This document shows positions 25,309-38,640 of a stretch of DNA of 64,000 nucleotides, piece by piece. The notes beneath the pieces are model-generated. The model was given only the letters and a program-made list of their open reading frames with translations. It was not told where the DNA came from and ran no database searches. This DNA is from Synchiropus splendidus. Its lineage: Eukaryota > Chordata > Actinopteri > Syngnathiformes > Callionymidae. Each line of letters starts with the position of its first letter. The stretch's first letter is position 1. The translations under genes were made by a program, and so were the position numbers. Location: the NCBI RefSeq assembly GCF_027744825.2, contig NW_026527059.1, positions 868,001 to 932,000 of the forward strand. Direction: 5' to 3'.

Positions 25309-28300
25309 TTTCGGAACGCCAAACATAAAAGTGTTGATAACTTTCGAAAAACACTTCAGACAGCTTAGATTTGATGTGCACCTACTAGAAAGACCCTTTC
25401 TGCTATAGTGGGAGGTTAAAATTTCATGTTCTGAAGCTTCCCTGAAAAGTTATGGCACAATGCGTAAAAACGCTTTTCAGCCTGAGATAAGGTGGGTTTC
25501 GGGACGCCAAACATAAAAGTGTTGATAACTTTGGAAAAACACTTCAGACAGTTTAGATTTGATGTGCAACTACTAGAAAGACCCTTTCTGCTATAGTGGG
25601 AGGTTAAAATTTCATGTTCTGAAGCTTCCCTGAAAAGTTATGGCACAATGCACAAAAACGCTTTTCAGCCTGAGATAAGGTGGGTTTCGGAACGCCAAAC
25701 ATAAAAGTGTTGATAACTTTGGAAAAACACTTCAGACAGTTTAGATTTGATGTGCAACTACTAGAAAGACCCTTTCTGCTATAGTGGGAGGTTAAAATTT
25801 CATGTTCTGAAGCTTCCCTGAAAAGTTATGGCACAATGCACAAAAACGCTTTTCAGCCTGAGATAAGGTGGGTTTCGGAAAGCCAAACATAAAAGTGTTG
25901 ATAACTTTGGAAAAACACTTCAGACAGTTTAGATTTGATGTGCAACTACTAGAAAGACCCTTTCTGCTATAGTGGGAGGTTAAAATTTCATGTTCTGAAG
26001 CTTCCCTGAAAAGTTATGGCACAATGCACAAAAACGCTTTTCAGCCTGAGATAAGGTGGGTTTCGGAACGCCAAACATAAAAGTGTTGATAACTTTGGAA
26101 AAACACTTCAGACAGTTTAGATTTGATGTGCAACTACTAGAAAGACCCTTTCTGCTATAGTGGGAGGTTAAAATTTCATGTTCTGAAGCTTCCCTGAAAA
26201 GTTATGGCACAATGCGTAAAAACGCTTTTCAGCCTGAGATAAGGTGGGTTTCGGAACGCCAAACATAAAAGTGTTGATAACTTTTGAAAAACACTTCAGA
26301 CAGCTTAGATTTGATGTGCAACTACTAGAAAGACCCTTTCTGCTATAGTGGGAGGTTAAAATTTCATGTTCTGAAGCTTCCCTGAAAAGTTATGGCACAA
26401 TGCACAAAAACGCTTTTCAGCCTGAGATAAGGTGGGTTTCGGAACGCCAAACATAAAAGTGTTGATAACTTTCGAAAAACACTTCAGACAGCTTAGATTT
26501 GATGTGAACCTACTAGAAAGACCCTTTCTGCTATAGTGGGAGGTTAAAATTTCATGTTCTGAAGCTTCCCTGAAAAGTTATGGCACAATGCGTAAAAACG
26601 CTTTTCAGCCTGAGATACGGTGGGTTTCGGAACGCCAAACATAAATGTGTTGATAACTTTGGAAAAACACTTCAGACAGTTTAGATTTGATGTGCAACTA
26701 CTAGAAAGACCCTTTCTGCTATAGTGGGAGGTTAAAATTTCATGTTCTGAAGCTTCCCTGAAAAGTTATGGCACAATGCACAAAAACGCTTTTCAGCCTG
26801 AGATAAGGTGGGTTTCGGAAGGCCAAACATAAAAGTGTTAATAACTTTGGAAAAACACTTCAGACAGTTTAGATTTGATGTGCAACTACTAGAAAGACCC
26901 TTTCTGCTATAGTGGGAGGTTAAAATTTCATGTTCTGAAGCTTCCCTGAAAAGTTATAGCACAATGCACAAAAACGCTTTCCAGCCTGAGATAAGGTGGG
27001 TTTCGGAACGCCAAACATAAAAGTGTTGATAACTTTGGAAAAACACTTCAGACAGTTTAGATTTGATGTGCAACTACTAGAAAGACCCTTTCTGCTATAG
27101 TGGGAGGTTAAAATTTCATGTTCTGAAGCCTTCCTGAAAAGTTATGGCACAATGCACAAAAACGCTTTTCAGCCTGAGATAAGGTGGGTTTTGGAACGCC
27201 AAACATAAAAGTGTTGATAACTTTTGAAAAACACTTCAGACAGCTTAGATTTGATGTGCAACTACTAGAAAGACCCTTTCTGCTATAGTGGGAGGTTAAA
27301 ATTTCATGTTCTGAAGCTTCCCTGAAAAGTTATGGCACAATGCACAAAAACGCTTTTCAGCCTGAGATAAGGTGGGTTTCGGAACGCCAAACATAAAAGT
27401 GTTGATAACTTTGGAAAAACACTTCAGACAGTTTAGATTTGATGTGCAACTACTAGAAAGACCCTTTCTGCTATAGTGGGAGGTTAAAATTTCATGTTCT
27501 GAAGCTTCCCTGAAAAGTTATGGCACAATGCACAAAAACGCTTTTCAGCCTGAGATAAGGTGGGTTTCGGAACGCCAAACATAAAAGTGTTAATAACTTT
27601 GGAAAAACACTTCAGACAGTTTAGATTTGATGTGCAACTACTAGAAAGACCCTTTCTGCTATAGTGGGAGGTTAAAATTTCATGTTCTGAAGCTTCCCTG
27701 AAAAGTTATGGCACAATGCACAAAAACGCTTTTCAGCCTGAGATAAGGTGGGTTTCGGAACGCCAAACATAAAAGTGTTGATAACTTTCGAAAAACACTT
27801 CAGAGAGCTTAGATTTGATGTGCACCTACTAGAAAGACCCTTTCTGCTATAGTGGGAGGTTAAAATTTCATGTTCTGAAGCTTCCCTGAAAAGTTATGGC
27901 ACAATGCGTAAAAACGCTTTTCAGCCTGAGATAAGGTGGGTTTCGGAACGCCAAACATAAAAGTGTTGATAACTTTGGAAAAACACTTCAGACAGTTTAG
28001 ATTTGATGTGCAACTACTAGAAAGACCCTTTCTGCTATAGTGGGAGGTTAAAATTTCATGTTCTGAAGCTTTCCTGAAAAGTTATGGCACAATGCACAAA
28101 AATGCTTTTCAGCCTGAGATAAGGTGGGTTTCGGAACGCCAAACATAAAAGTGTTGATAACTTTTGAAAAACACTTCAGACAGCTTAGATTTGATGTGCA
28201 CCTACTAGAAAGACCCTTTCTGCTATAGTGGGAGGTTAAAATTTCATGTTCTGAAGCTTCCCTGAAAAGTTATGGCACAATGCGTAAAAACGCTTTTCAG

Positions 28301-28900
28301 CCTGAGATAAGGTGGGTTTCGGAACGCCAAACATAAAAGTGTTGATAACTTTGGAAAAACACTTCAGACAGTTTAGATTTGATGTGCAACTACTAGAAAG
28401 ACCCTTTCTGCTATAGTGGGAGGTTAAAATTTCATGTTCTGAAGCTTACCTGAAAAGTTATGGCACAATGCACAAAAACGCTTTTCAGCCTGAGATAAGG
28501 TGGGTTTCGGAACGCCAAACATAAAAGTGTTGATAACTTTGGAAAAACACTTCAGACAGCTTAGATTTGATGTGCAACTACTAGAAAGACCCTTTCTGCT
28601 ATAGTGGGAGGTTAAAATTTCATGTTCTGAAGCTTCCCTGAAAAGTTATGGCACAATGCACAAAAACGCTTTTCAGCCTGAGATAAGGTGGGTTTCGGAA
28701 CGCCAAACATAAAAGTGTTGATAACTTTGGAAAAACACTTCAGACAGTTTAGATTTGATGTGCAACTACTAGAAAGACCCTTTCTGCTATAGTGGGAGGT
28801 TAAAATTTCATGTTCTGAAGCTTCCCTGAAAAGTTATGGCACAATGCACAAAAACGCTTTTCAGCCTGAGATAAGGTGGGTTTCGGAACGCCAAACATAA
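25309..28900 (+). repeat. Segmental duplication, copy 1 (partner 14.85 kb downstream)
   Basis: The marks ggaaagccaaa (25881), gagatacgg with acataaatg (26616 and 26642), ctttccagcc (near 26978), gaagccttcc (27127), ggttttgga (27190) and gaagcttacc (28441) recur in the same order at 40733-43293. The displacement is 14,852 bp, exactly 79 monomers, at the flanking marks. Edges are approximate because consensus monomers carry no marks. Confidence 0.8.
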
Positions 28901-30760
28901 AAGTGTTAATAACTTTGGAAAAACACTTCAGACAGTTTAGATTTGATGTGCAACTACTAGAAAGACCCTTTCTGCTATAGTGGGAGGTTAAAATTTCATG
29001 TTCTGAAGCTTCCCTGAAAAGTTATGGCACAATGCACAAAAACGCTTTTCAGCCTGAGATAAGGTGGGTTTCGGAACGCCAAACATAAAAGTGTTGATAA
29101 CTTTGGAAAAACACTTCAGAGAGCTTAGATTTGATCTGCACCTACTAGAAAGACCCTTTCTGCTATAGTGGGAGGTTAAAATTTCATGTTCTGAAGCTTC
29201 CCTGAAAAGTTATGGCACAATGCACAAAAACGCTTTTCAGCCAGAGATAAGGTGGGTTTCGGAACGCCAAACATAAAAGTGTTGATAACTTTCGAAAAAC
29301 ACTTCAGACAGCTTAGATTTGATGTGCACCTACTAGAAAGACCCTTTCTGCTATAGTGGGAGGTTAAAATTTCATGTTCTGAAGCTTCCCTGAAAAGTTA
29401 TGGCACAATGCACAAAAACGCTTTTCAGCCTGAGATAAGGTGGGTTTCGGAACGCCAAACATAAAAGTGTTGATAACTTTGGAAAAACACTTCAGACAGT
29501 TTAGATTTGATGTGCAACTACTAGAAAGACCCTTTCTGCTATAGTGGGAGGTTAAAATTTCATGTTCTGAAGCTTCCCTGAAAAGTTATGGCACAATGCA
29601 CAAAAACGCTTTTCAGCCTGAGATAAGGTGGGTTTCGGAACGCCAAACATAAAAGTGTTGATAACTTTGGAAAAACACTTCAGACAGTTTAGATTTGATG
29701 TGCAACTACTAGAAAGACCCTTTCTGCTATAGTGGGAGGTTAAAATTTCATGTTCTGAAGCTTTCCTGAAAAGTTATGGCACAATGCACAAAAACGCTTT
29801 TCAGCCTGAGATAAGGTGGGTTTCGGAACGCCAAACATAAAAGTGTTGATAACTTTTGAAAAACACTTCAGACAGCTTAGATTTGATGTGCAACTACTAG
29901 AAAGACCCTTTCTGCTATAGTGGGAGGTTAAAATTTCATGTTCTGAAGCTTTCCTGAAAAGTTATGGCACAATGCACAAAAACGCTTTTCAGCCTGAGAT
30001 AAGGTGGGTTTCGGAACGCCAAACATAAAAGTGTTGATAACTTTCGAAAAACACTTCAGAGAGCTTAGATTTGATGTGCACCTACTAGAAAGACCCTTTC
30101 TGCTATAGTGGGAGGTTAAAATTTCATGTTCTGAAGCTTCCCTGAAAAGTTATGGCACAATGCGTAAAAACGCTTTTCAGCCTGAGATAAGGTGGGTTTC
30201 GGAACGCCAAACATAAAAGTGTTGATAACTTTGGAAAAACACTTCAGACAGTTTAGATTTGATGTGCAACTACTAGAAAGACCCTTTCTGCTATAGTGGG
30301 AGGTTAAAATTTCATGTTCTGAAGCTTTCCTGAAAAGTTATGGCACAATGCACAAAAACGCTTTTCAGCATGAGATAAGGTGGGTTTCGGAACGCCAAAC
30401 ATAAAAGTGTTGATAACTTTTGAAAAACACTTCAGACAGCTTAGATATGATGTGCAACTACTAGAAAGACCCTTTCTGCTATAGTGGGAGGTTAAAATTT
30501 CATGTTCTGAAGCTTCCCTGAAAAGTTATGGCACAATGCACAAAAACGCTTTTCAGCCTGAGATAAGGTGGGTTTCGGAACGCCAAACATAAAAGTGTTG
30601 ATAACTTTGGAAAAACACTTCAGACAGTTTAGATTTGATGTGCAACTACTAGAAAGACCCTTTCTGCTATAGTGGGAGGTTAAAATTTCATGTTCTGAAG
30701 CTTTCCTGAAAAGTTATGGCACAATGCACAAAAACGCTTTTCAGCCTGAGATAAGGTGGG

Positions 30761-33700
30761 TTTCGGAACGCCAAACATAAAAGTGTTGATAACTTTCGAA
30801 AAACACTTCAGAGAGCTTAGATTTGATGTGCACCTACTAGAAAGACCCTTTCTGCTATAGTGGGAGGTTAAAATTTCATGTTCTGAAGCTTCCCTGAAAA
30901 GTTATGGCACAATGCGTAAAAACGCTTTTCAGCCTGAGATAAGGTGGGTTTCGGAACGCCAAACATAAAAGTGTTGATAACTTTGGAAAAACACTTCAGA
31001 CAGTTTAGATTTGATGTGCAACTACTAGAAAGACCCTTTCTGCTATAGTGGGAGGTTAAAATTTCATGTTCTGAAGCTTTCCTGAAAAGTTATGGCACAA
31101 TGCACAAAAACGCTTTTCAGCATGAGATAAGGTGGGTTTCGGAACGCCAAACATAAAAGTGTTGATAACTTTTGAAAAACACTTCAGACAGCTTAGATTT
31201 GATGTGCAACTACTAGAAAGACCCTTTCTGCTATAGTGGGAGGTTAAAATTTCATGTTCTGAAGCTTCCCTGAAAAGTTATGGCACAATGCACAAAAACG
31301 CTTTTCAGCCTGAGATAAGGTGGGTTACGGAACGCCAAACATAAAAGTGTTGATAACTTTGGAAAAACACTTCAGACAGTTTAGATTTGATGTGCAACTA
31401 CTAGAAAGACCCTTTCTGCTATAGTGGGAGGTTAAAATTTCATGTTCTGAAGCTTTCCTGAAAAGTTATGGCACAATGCACAAAAACGCTTTTCAGCCTG
31501 AGATAAGGTGGGTTTCGGAACGCCAAACATAAAAGTGTTAATAACTTTGGAAAAACACTTCAGACAGTTTAGATTTGATGTGCAACTACTAGAAAGACCC
31601 TTTCTGCTATAGTGGGAGGTTAAAATTTCATGTTCTGAAGCTTCCCTGAAAAGTTATGGCACAATGCACAAAAACGCTTTTCAGCCTGAGATAAGGTGGG
31701 TTTCGGAACGCCAAACATAAAAGTGTTGATAACTTTCGAAAAACACTTCAGAGAGCTTAGATTTGATGTGCACCTACTAGAAAGACCCTTTCTGCTATAG
31801 TGGGAGGTTAAAATTTCATGTTCTGAAGCTTCCCTGAAAAGTTATGGCACAATGCACAAAAACGCTTTTCAGCCTGAGATAAGGTGGGTTTCGGAACGCC
31901 AAACATAAAAGTGTTGATAACTTTGGAAAAACACTTCAGACAGTTTAGATTTGATGTGCAACTACTAGAAAGACCCTTTCTGCTATAGTGGGAGGTTAAA
32001 ATTTCATGTTCTGAAGCTTTCCTGAAAAGTTATGGCACAATGCACAAAAACGCTTTTCAGCCTGAGATAAGGTGGGTTTCGGAACGCCAAACATAAAAGT
32101 GTTGATAACTTTTGAAAAACACTTCAGACAGCTTAGATTTGATGTGCAACTACTAGAAAGACCCTTTCTGCTATAGTGGGAGGTTAAAATTTCATGTTCT
32201 GAAGCTTTCCTGAAAAGTTATGGCACAATGCACAAAAACGCTTTTCAGCCTGAGATAAGGTGGGTTTCGGAACGCCAAACATAAAAGTGTTGATAACTTT
32301 CGAAAAACACTTCAGAGAGCTTAGATTTGATGTGCACCTACTAGAAAGACCCTTTCTGCTATAGTGGGAGGTTAAAATTTCATGTTCTGAAGCTTCCCTG
32401 AAAAGTTATGGCACAATGCGTAAAAACGCTTTTCAGCCTGAGATAAGGTGGGTTTCGGAACGCCAAACATAAAAGTGTTGATAACTTTGGAAAAACACTT
32501 CAGACAGTTTAGATTTGATGTGCAACTACTAGAAAGACCCTTTCTGCTATAGTGGGAGGTTAAAATTTCATGTTCTGAAGCTTTCCTGAAAAGTTATGGC
32601 ACAATGCACAAAAACGCTTTTCAGCATGAGATAAGGTGGGTTTCGGAACGCCAAACATAAAAGTGTTGATAACTTTTGAAAAACACTTCAGACAGCTTAG
32701 ATTTGATGTGCAACTACTAGAAAGACCCTTTCTGCTATAGTGGGACGTTAAAATTTCATGTTCTGAAGCTTCCCTGAAAAGTTATGGCACAATGCACAAA
32801 AACGCTTTTCTGCCTGAGATAAGGTGGGTTTCGGAACGCCAAACATAAAAGTGTTGATAACTTTGGAAAAACACTTCAGACAGTTTAGATTTGATGTGCA
32901 ACTACTAGAAAGACCCTTTCTGCTATAGTGGGAGGTTAAAATTTCATGTTCTGAAGCTTTCCTGAAAAGTTATGGCACAATGCACAAAAACGCTTTTCAG
33001 CCTGAGATAAGGTGGGTTTCGGAACGCCAAACATAAAAGTGTTAATAACTTTGGAAAAACACTTCAGACAGCTTAGATATGATGTGCAACTACTAGAAAG
33101 ACCCTTTCTGCTATAGTGGGAGGTTAAAATTTCATGTTCTGAAGCTTCCCTGAAAAGTTATGGCACAATGCACAAAAACGCTTTTCAGCCTGAGATAAGG
33201 TGGGTTTCGGAACGCCAAACATAAAAGTGTTGATAACTTTGGAAAAACACTTCAGACAGTTTAGATTTGATGTGCAACTACTAGAAAGACCCTTTCTGCT
33301 ATAGTGGGAGGTTAAAATTTCATGTTCTGAAGCTTTCCTGAAAAGTTATGGCACAATGCACAAAAACGCTTTTCAGCCTGAGATAAGGTGGGTTTCGGAA
33401 CGCCAAACATAAAAGTGTTGATAACTTTCGAAAAACACTTCAGAGAGCTTAGATTTGATGTGCACCTACTAGAAAGACCCTTTCTGCTATAGTGGGAGGT
33501 TAAAATTTCATGTTCTGAAGCTTCCCTGAAAAGTTATGGCACAATGCACAAAAACGCTTTTCAGCCTGAGATAAGGTGGGTTTCGGAACGCCAAACATAA
33601 AAGTGTTGATAACTTTGGAAAAACACTTCAGACAGTTTAGATTTGATGTGCAACTACTAGAAAGACCCTTTCTGCTATAGTGGGAGGTTAAAATTTCATG

Positions 33701-36700
33701 TTCTGAAGCTTTCCTGAAAAGTTATGGCACAATGCACAAAAACGCTTTTCAGCCTGAGATAAGGTGGGTTTCGGAACGCCAAACATAAAAGTGTTGATAA
33801 CTTTCGAAAAACACTTCAGAGAGCTTAGATTTGATGTGCACCTACTAGAAAGACCCTTTCTGCTATAGTGGGAGGTTAAAATTTCATGTTCTGAAGCTTC
33901 CCTGAAAAGTTATGGCACAATGCGTAAAAACGCTTTTCAGCCTGAGATAAGGTGGGTTTCGGAACGCCAAACATAAAAGTGTTGATAACTTTGGAAAAAC
34001 ACTTCAGACAGTTTAGATTTGATGTGCAACTACTAGAAAGACCCTTTCTGCTATAGTGGGAGGTTAAAATTTCATGTTCTGAAGCTTTCCTGAAAAGTTA
34101 TGGCACAATGCACAAAAACGCTTTTCAGCATGAGATAAGGTGGGTTTCGGAACGCCAAACATAAAAGTGTTGATAACTTTTGAAAAACACTTCAGACAGC
34201 TTAGATTTGATGTGCAACTACTAGAAAGACCCTTTCTGCTATAGTGGGAGGTTAAAATTTCATGTTCTGAAGCTTCCCTGAAAAGTTATGGCACAATGCA
34301 CAAAAACGCTTTTCAGCCTGAGATAAGGTGGGTTACGGAACGCCAAACATAAAAGTGTTGATAACTTTGGAAAAACACTTCAGACAGTTTAGATTTGATG
34401 TGCAACTACTAGAAAGACCCTTTCTGCTATAGTGGGAGGTTAAAATTTCATGTTCTGAAGCTTTCCTGAAAAGTTATGGCACAATGCACAAAAACGCTTT
34501 TCAGCCTGAGATAAGGTGGGTTTCGGAACGCCAAACATAAAAGTGTTAATAACTTTGGAAAAACACTTCAGACAGTTTAGATTTGATGTGCAACTACTAG
34601 AAAGACCCTTTCTGCTATAGTGGGAGGTTAAAATTTCATGTTCTGAAGCTTCCCTGAAAAGTTATGGCACAATGCACAAAAACGCTTTTCAGCCTGAGAT
34701 AAGGTGGGTTTCGGAACGCCAAACATAAAAGTGTTGATAACTTTCGAAAAACACTTCAGAGAGCTTAGATTTGATGTGCACCTACTAGAAAGACCCTTTC
34801 TGCTATAGTGGGAGGTTAAAATTTCATGTTCTGAAGCTTCCCTGAAAAGTTATGGCACAATGCACAAAAACGCTTTTCAGCCTGAGATAAGGTGGGTTTC
34901 GGAACGCCAAACATAAAAGTGTTGATAACTTTGGAAAAACACTTCAGACAGTTTAGATTTGATGTGCAACTACTAGAAAGACCCTTTCTGCTATAGTGGG
35001 AGGTTAAAATTTCATGTTCTGAAGCTTTCCTGAAAAGTTATGGCACAATGCACAAAAACGCTTTTCAGCCTGAGATAAGGTGGGTTTCGGAACGCCAAAC
35101 ATAAAAGTGTTGATAACTTTTGAAAAACACTTCAGACAGCTTAGATTTGATGTGCAACTACTAGAAAGACCCTTTCTGCTATAGTGGGAGGTTAAAATTT
35201 CATGTTCTGAAGCTTTCCTGAAAAGTTATGGCACAATGCACAAAAACGCTTTTCAGCCTGAGATAAGGTGGGTTTCGGAACGCCAAACATAAAAGTGTTG
35301 ATAACTTTCGAAAAACACTTCAGAGAGCTTAGATTTGATGTGCACCTACTAGAAAGACCCTTTCTGCTATAGTGGGAGGTTAAAATTTCATGTTCTGAAG
35401 CTTCCCTGAAAAGTTATGGCACAATGCGTAAAAACGCTTTTCAGCCTGAGATAAGGTGGGTTTCGGAACGCCAAACATAAAAGTGTTGATAACTTTGGAA
35501 AAACACTTCAGACAGTTTAGATTTGATGTGCAACTACTAGAAAGACCCTTTCTGCTATAGTGGGAGGTTAAAATTTCATGTTCTGAAGCTTTCCTGAAAA
35601 GTTATGGCACAATGCACAAAAACGCTTTTCAGCATGAGATAAGGTGGGTTTCGGAACGCCAAACATAAAAGTGTTGATAACTTTTGAAAAACACTTCAGA
35701 CAGCTTAGATTTGATGTGCAACTACTAGAAAGACCCTTTCTGCTATAGTGGGACGTTAAAATTTCATGTTCTGAAGCTTCCCTGAAAAGTTATGGCACAA
35801 TGCACAAAAACGCTTTTCTGCCTGAGATAAGGTGGGTTTCGGAACGCCAAACATAAAAGTGTTGATAACTTTGGAAAAACACTTCAGACAGTTTAGATTT
35901 GATGTGCAACTACTAGAAAGACCCTTTCTGCTATAGTGGGAGGTTAAAATTTCATGTTCTGAAGCTTTCCTGAAAAGTTATGGCACAATGCACAAAAACG
36001 CTTTTCAGCCTGAGATAAGGTGGGTTTCGGAACGCCAAACATAAAAGTGTTAATAACTTTGGAAAAACACTTCAGACAGTTTAGATTTGATGTGCAACTA
36101 CTAGAAAGACCCTTTCTGCTATAGTGGGAGGTTAAAATTTCATGTTCTGAAGCTTCCCTGAAAAGTTATGGCACAATGCACAAAAACGCTTTTCAGCCTG
36201 AGATAAGGTGGGTTTCGGAACGCCAAACATAAAAGTGTTGATAACTTTCGAAAAACACTTCAGAGAGCTTAGACTTGATGTGCACCTACTAGAAAGACCC
36301 TTTCTGCTATACTGGGAGGTTAAAATTTCATGTTCTGAAGCTTCCCTGAAAAGTTATGGCACAATGCACAAAAACGCTTTTCAGCCTGAGATAAGGTGGG
36401 TTTCGGAACGCCAAACATAAAAGTGTTGATAACTTTGGAAAAACACTTCAGACAGTTTAGATTTGATGTGCAACTACTAGAAAGACCCTTTCTGCTATAG
36501 TGGGAGGTTAAAATTTCATGTTCTGAAGCTTTCCTGAAAAGTTATGGCACAATGCACAAAAACGCTTTTCAGACTGAGATAAGGTGGGTTTCGGAACGCC
36601 AAACATAAAAGTGTTGATAACTTTTGAAAAACACTTCAGACAGCTTAGATTTGATGTGCAACTACTAGAAAGACCCTTTCTGCTATAGTGGGAGGTTAAA

Positions 36701-38280
36701 ATTTCATGTTCTGAAGCTTTCCTGAAAAGTTATGGCACAATGCACAAAAACGCTTTTCAGCCTGAGATAAGGTGGGTTTCGGAACGCCAAACATAAAAGT
36801 GTTGATAACTTTCGAAAAACACTTCAGAGAGCTTAGATTTGATGTGCACCTACTAGAAAGACCCTTTCTGCTATAGTGGGAGGTTAAAATTTCATGTTCT
36901 GAAGCTTCCCTGAAAAGTTATGGCACAATGCGTAAAAACGCTTTTCAGCCTGAGATAAGGTGGGTTTCGGAACGCCAAACATAAAAGTGTTGATAACTTT
37001 GGAAAAACACTTCAGACAGTTTAGATTTGATGTGCAACTACTAGAAAGACCCTTTCTGCTATAGTGGGAGGTTAAAATTTCATGTTCTGAAGCTTTCCTG
37101 AAAAGTTATGGCACAATGCACAAAAACGCTTTTCAGCATGAGATAAGGTGGGTTTCGGAACGCCAAACATAAAAGTGTTGATAACTTTTGAAAAACACTT
37201 CAGACAGCTTAGATTTGATGTGCAACTACTAGAAAGACCCTTTCTGCTATAGTGGGAGGTTAAAATTTCATGTTCTGAAGCTTCCCTGAAAAGTTATGGC
37301 ACAATGCACAAAAACGCTTTTCTGCCTGAGATAAGGTGGGTTTCGGAACGCCAAACATAAAAGTGTTGATAACTTTGGAAAAACACTTCAGACAGTTTAG
37401 ATTTGATGTGCAACTACTAGAAAGACCCTTTCTGCTATAGTGGGAGGTTAAAATTTCATGTTCTGAAGCTTTCCTGAAAAGTTATGGCACAATGCACAAA
37501 AACGCTTTTCAGCCTGAGATAAGGTGGGTTTCGGAACGCCAAACATAAAAGTGTTAATAACTTTGGAAAAACACTTCAGACAGTTTAGATTTGATGTGCA
37601 ACTACTAGAAAGACCCTTTCTGCTATAGTGGGAGGTTAAAATTTCATGTTCTGAAGCTTCCCTGAAAAGTTATGGCACAATGCACAAAAACGCTTTTCAG
37701 CCTGAGATAAGGTGGGTTTCGGAACGCCAAACATAAAAGTGTTGATAACTTTCGAAAAACACTTCAGAGAGCTTAGATTTGATGTGCACCTACTAGAAAG
37801 ACCCTTTCTGCTATAGTGGGAGGTTAAAATTTCATGTTCTGAAGCTTCCCTGAAAAGTTATGGCACAATGCACAAAAACGCTTTTCAGCCTGAGATAAGG
37901 TGGGTTTCGGAACGCCAAACATAAAAGTGTTGATAACTTTGGAAAAACACTTCAGACAGTTTAGATTTGATGTGCAACTACTAGAAAGACCCTTTCTGCT
38001 ATAGTGGGAGGTTAAAATTTCATGTTCTGAAGCTTTCCTGAAAAGTTATGGCACAATGCACAAAAACGCTTTTCAGCCTGAGATAAGGTGGGTTTCGGAA
38101 CGCCAATCATAAAAGTGTTGATAACTTTTGAAAAACACTTCAGACAGCTTAGATTTGATGTGCAACTACTAGAAAGACCCTTTCTGCTATAGTGGGAGGT
38201 TAAAATTTCATGTTCTGAAGCTTCCCTGAAAAGTTATGGCACAATGCACAAAAACGCTTTTCAGCCTGAGATAAGGTGGG
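30761..38280 (+). repeat. Five tandem copies of an 8-monomer HOR, 1504 bp each
   Basis: Copies start at 30761, 32265, 33769, 35273 and 36777, each with the order C(gcgta)-A*-B-A-D-C(caca)-A-B. A* ends in agcatgag, found at 31119, 32623, 34127, 35631 and 37135, exactly 1504 bp apart. Two marks alternate: ggttacgg (31325 and 34333) in copies 1 and 3, and gggacgtt with ttttctgcc (32741/32811 and 35749/35819) in copies 2 and 4. A 3008-bp 16-mer was therefore also duplicated. Copy 2 is altered after its fourth monomer (D'-A-C-A instead of D-C-A-B). A first agcatgag at 30367 lies only four monomers upstream of copy 1's mark. Confidence 0.92.
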
Positions 38281-38488
38281 TTTCGGAACGCCAAACATAA
38301 AAGTGTTGATAACTTTCGAAAAACACTTCAGACAGCTTAGATTTGATGTGCACCTACTAGAAAGACCCTTTCTGCTATAGTGGGAGGTTAAAATTTCATG
38401 TTCTGAAGCTTCCCTGAAAAGTTATGGCACAATGCGTAAAAACGCTTTTCAGCCTGAGATAAGGTGGGTTTCGGAACGCCAAACATAA

Positions 38489-38516
38489 AAGTGTTGATAA
38501 CTTTGGAAAAACACTT
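38489..38516. other. Conserved dyad 1: AAGTGTT / AACACTT (reference copy)
   Basis: The two 7-base arms, at 38489-38495 and 38510-38516, are perfect reverse complements separated by 14 bases (monomer positions 21-27 and 42-48). The spacer holds diagnostic sites 28 and 37, so the spacer varies while the arms stay nearly fixed. Arm-breaking exceptions are few: aaagggtt at 14801 and 24388, aaattgtt near 16306, acacgtc near 7494 and 12195, and aaaggtgtt near 48075. The dyad could extrude a hairpin or bind a dimeric protein; that is inference. Confidence 0.85.
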
Positions 38517-38546
38517 CAGACAGTTTAGATTTGATGTGCAACTACT

Positions 38547-38561
38547 AGAAAGACCCTTTCT
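38547..38561. other. Conserved dyad 2: AGAAAG-ACC-CTTTCT (reference copy)
   Basis: This is a 15-base perfect inverted repeat with 6-base arms around a 3-base loop (monomer positions 79-93). It lies at the start of the most conserved part of the monomer. It is broken only in scattered copies: gaatgaccc at about 9789, 10731 and 11671; gaaataccc at about 7532 and 12234; gaaacaccc at about 39867 and 58480; gacgcttt near 43066; and tttccgct near 57923, 58486 and 61683. Several of these are clearly the same mutation copied by duplication. Confidence 0.85.
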
Positions 38562-38601
38562 GCTATAGTGGGAGGTTAAAATTTCATGTTCTGAAGCTTC
38601 C

Positions 38602-38640
38602 CTGAAAAGTTATGGCACAATGCACAAAAACGCTTTTCAG
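38602..38640. other. Conserved dyad 3: CTGAAAAG / CTTTTCAG (reference copy)
   Basis: The two 8-base arms, at 38602-38609 and 38633-38640, are perfect reverse complements 23 bases apart (monomer positions 134-141 and 165-172). The spacer contains diagnostic sites 156-157. In gcgta copies an inner GCGT/ACGC pair forms inside the same dyad, so these monomers could fold a longer nested hairpin. Exceptions are rare, such as cttttaagcc near 3481, aaactcttttc near 6109, ttttctgcctg at 32805, 35813 and 37317, and aacgatttt at 21336 and 22839. Confidence 0.85.

Noticed and set aside
36208..36420. 70-codon open frame
   Set aside because: Same frame, opened by TAG to TAC at 36312. The equivalent monomers in the other copies of the HOR keep the stop.
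38469..38484. Possible CENP-B box at tttcggaacgcca
   Set aside because: The TTCG and GAA/CG elements resemble parts of the mammalian CENP-B box, but the spacing is shorter and the CGGGA end is missing. I do not see the required core in any monomer.
38558..38580. TATA-like ctatag followed by gggagg as a promoter or ribosome-binding signal
   Set aside because: The segment occurs in every monomer with no gene downstream. It is part of the satellite consensus.
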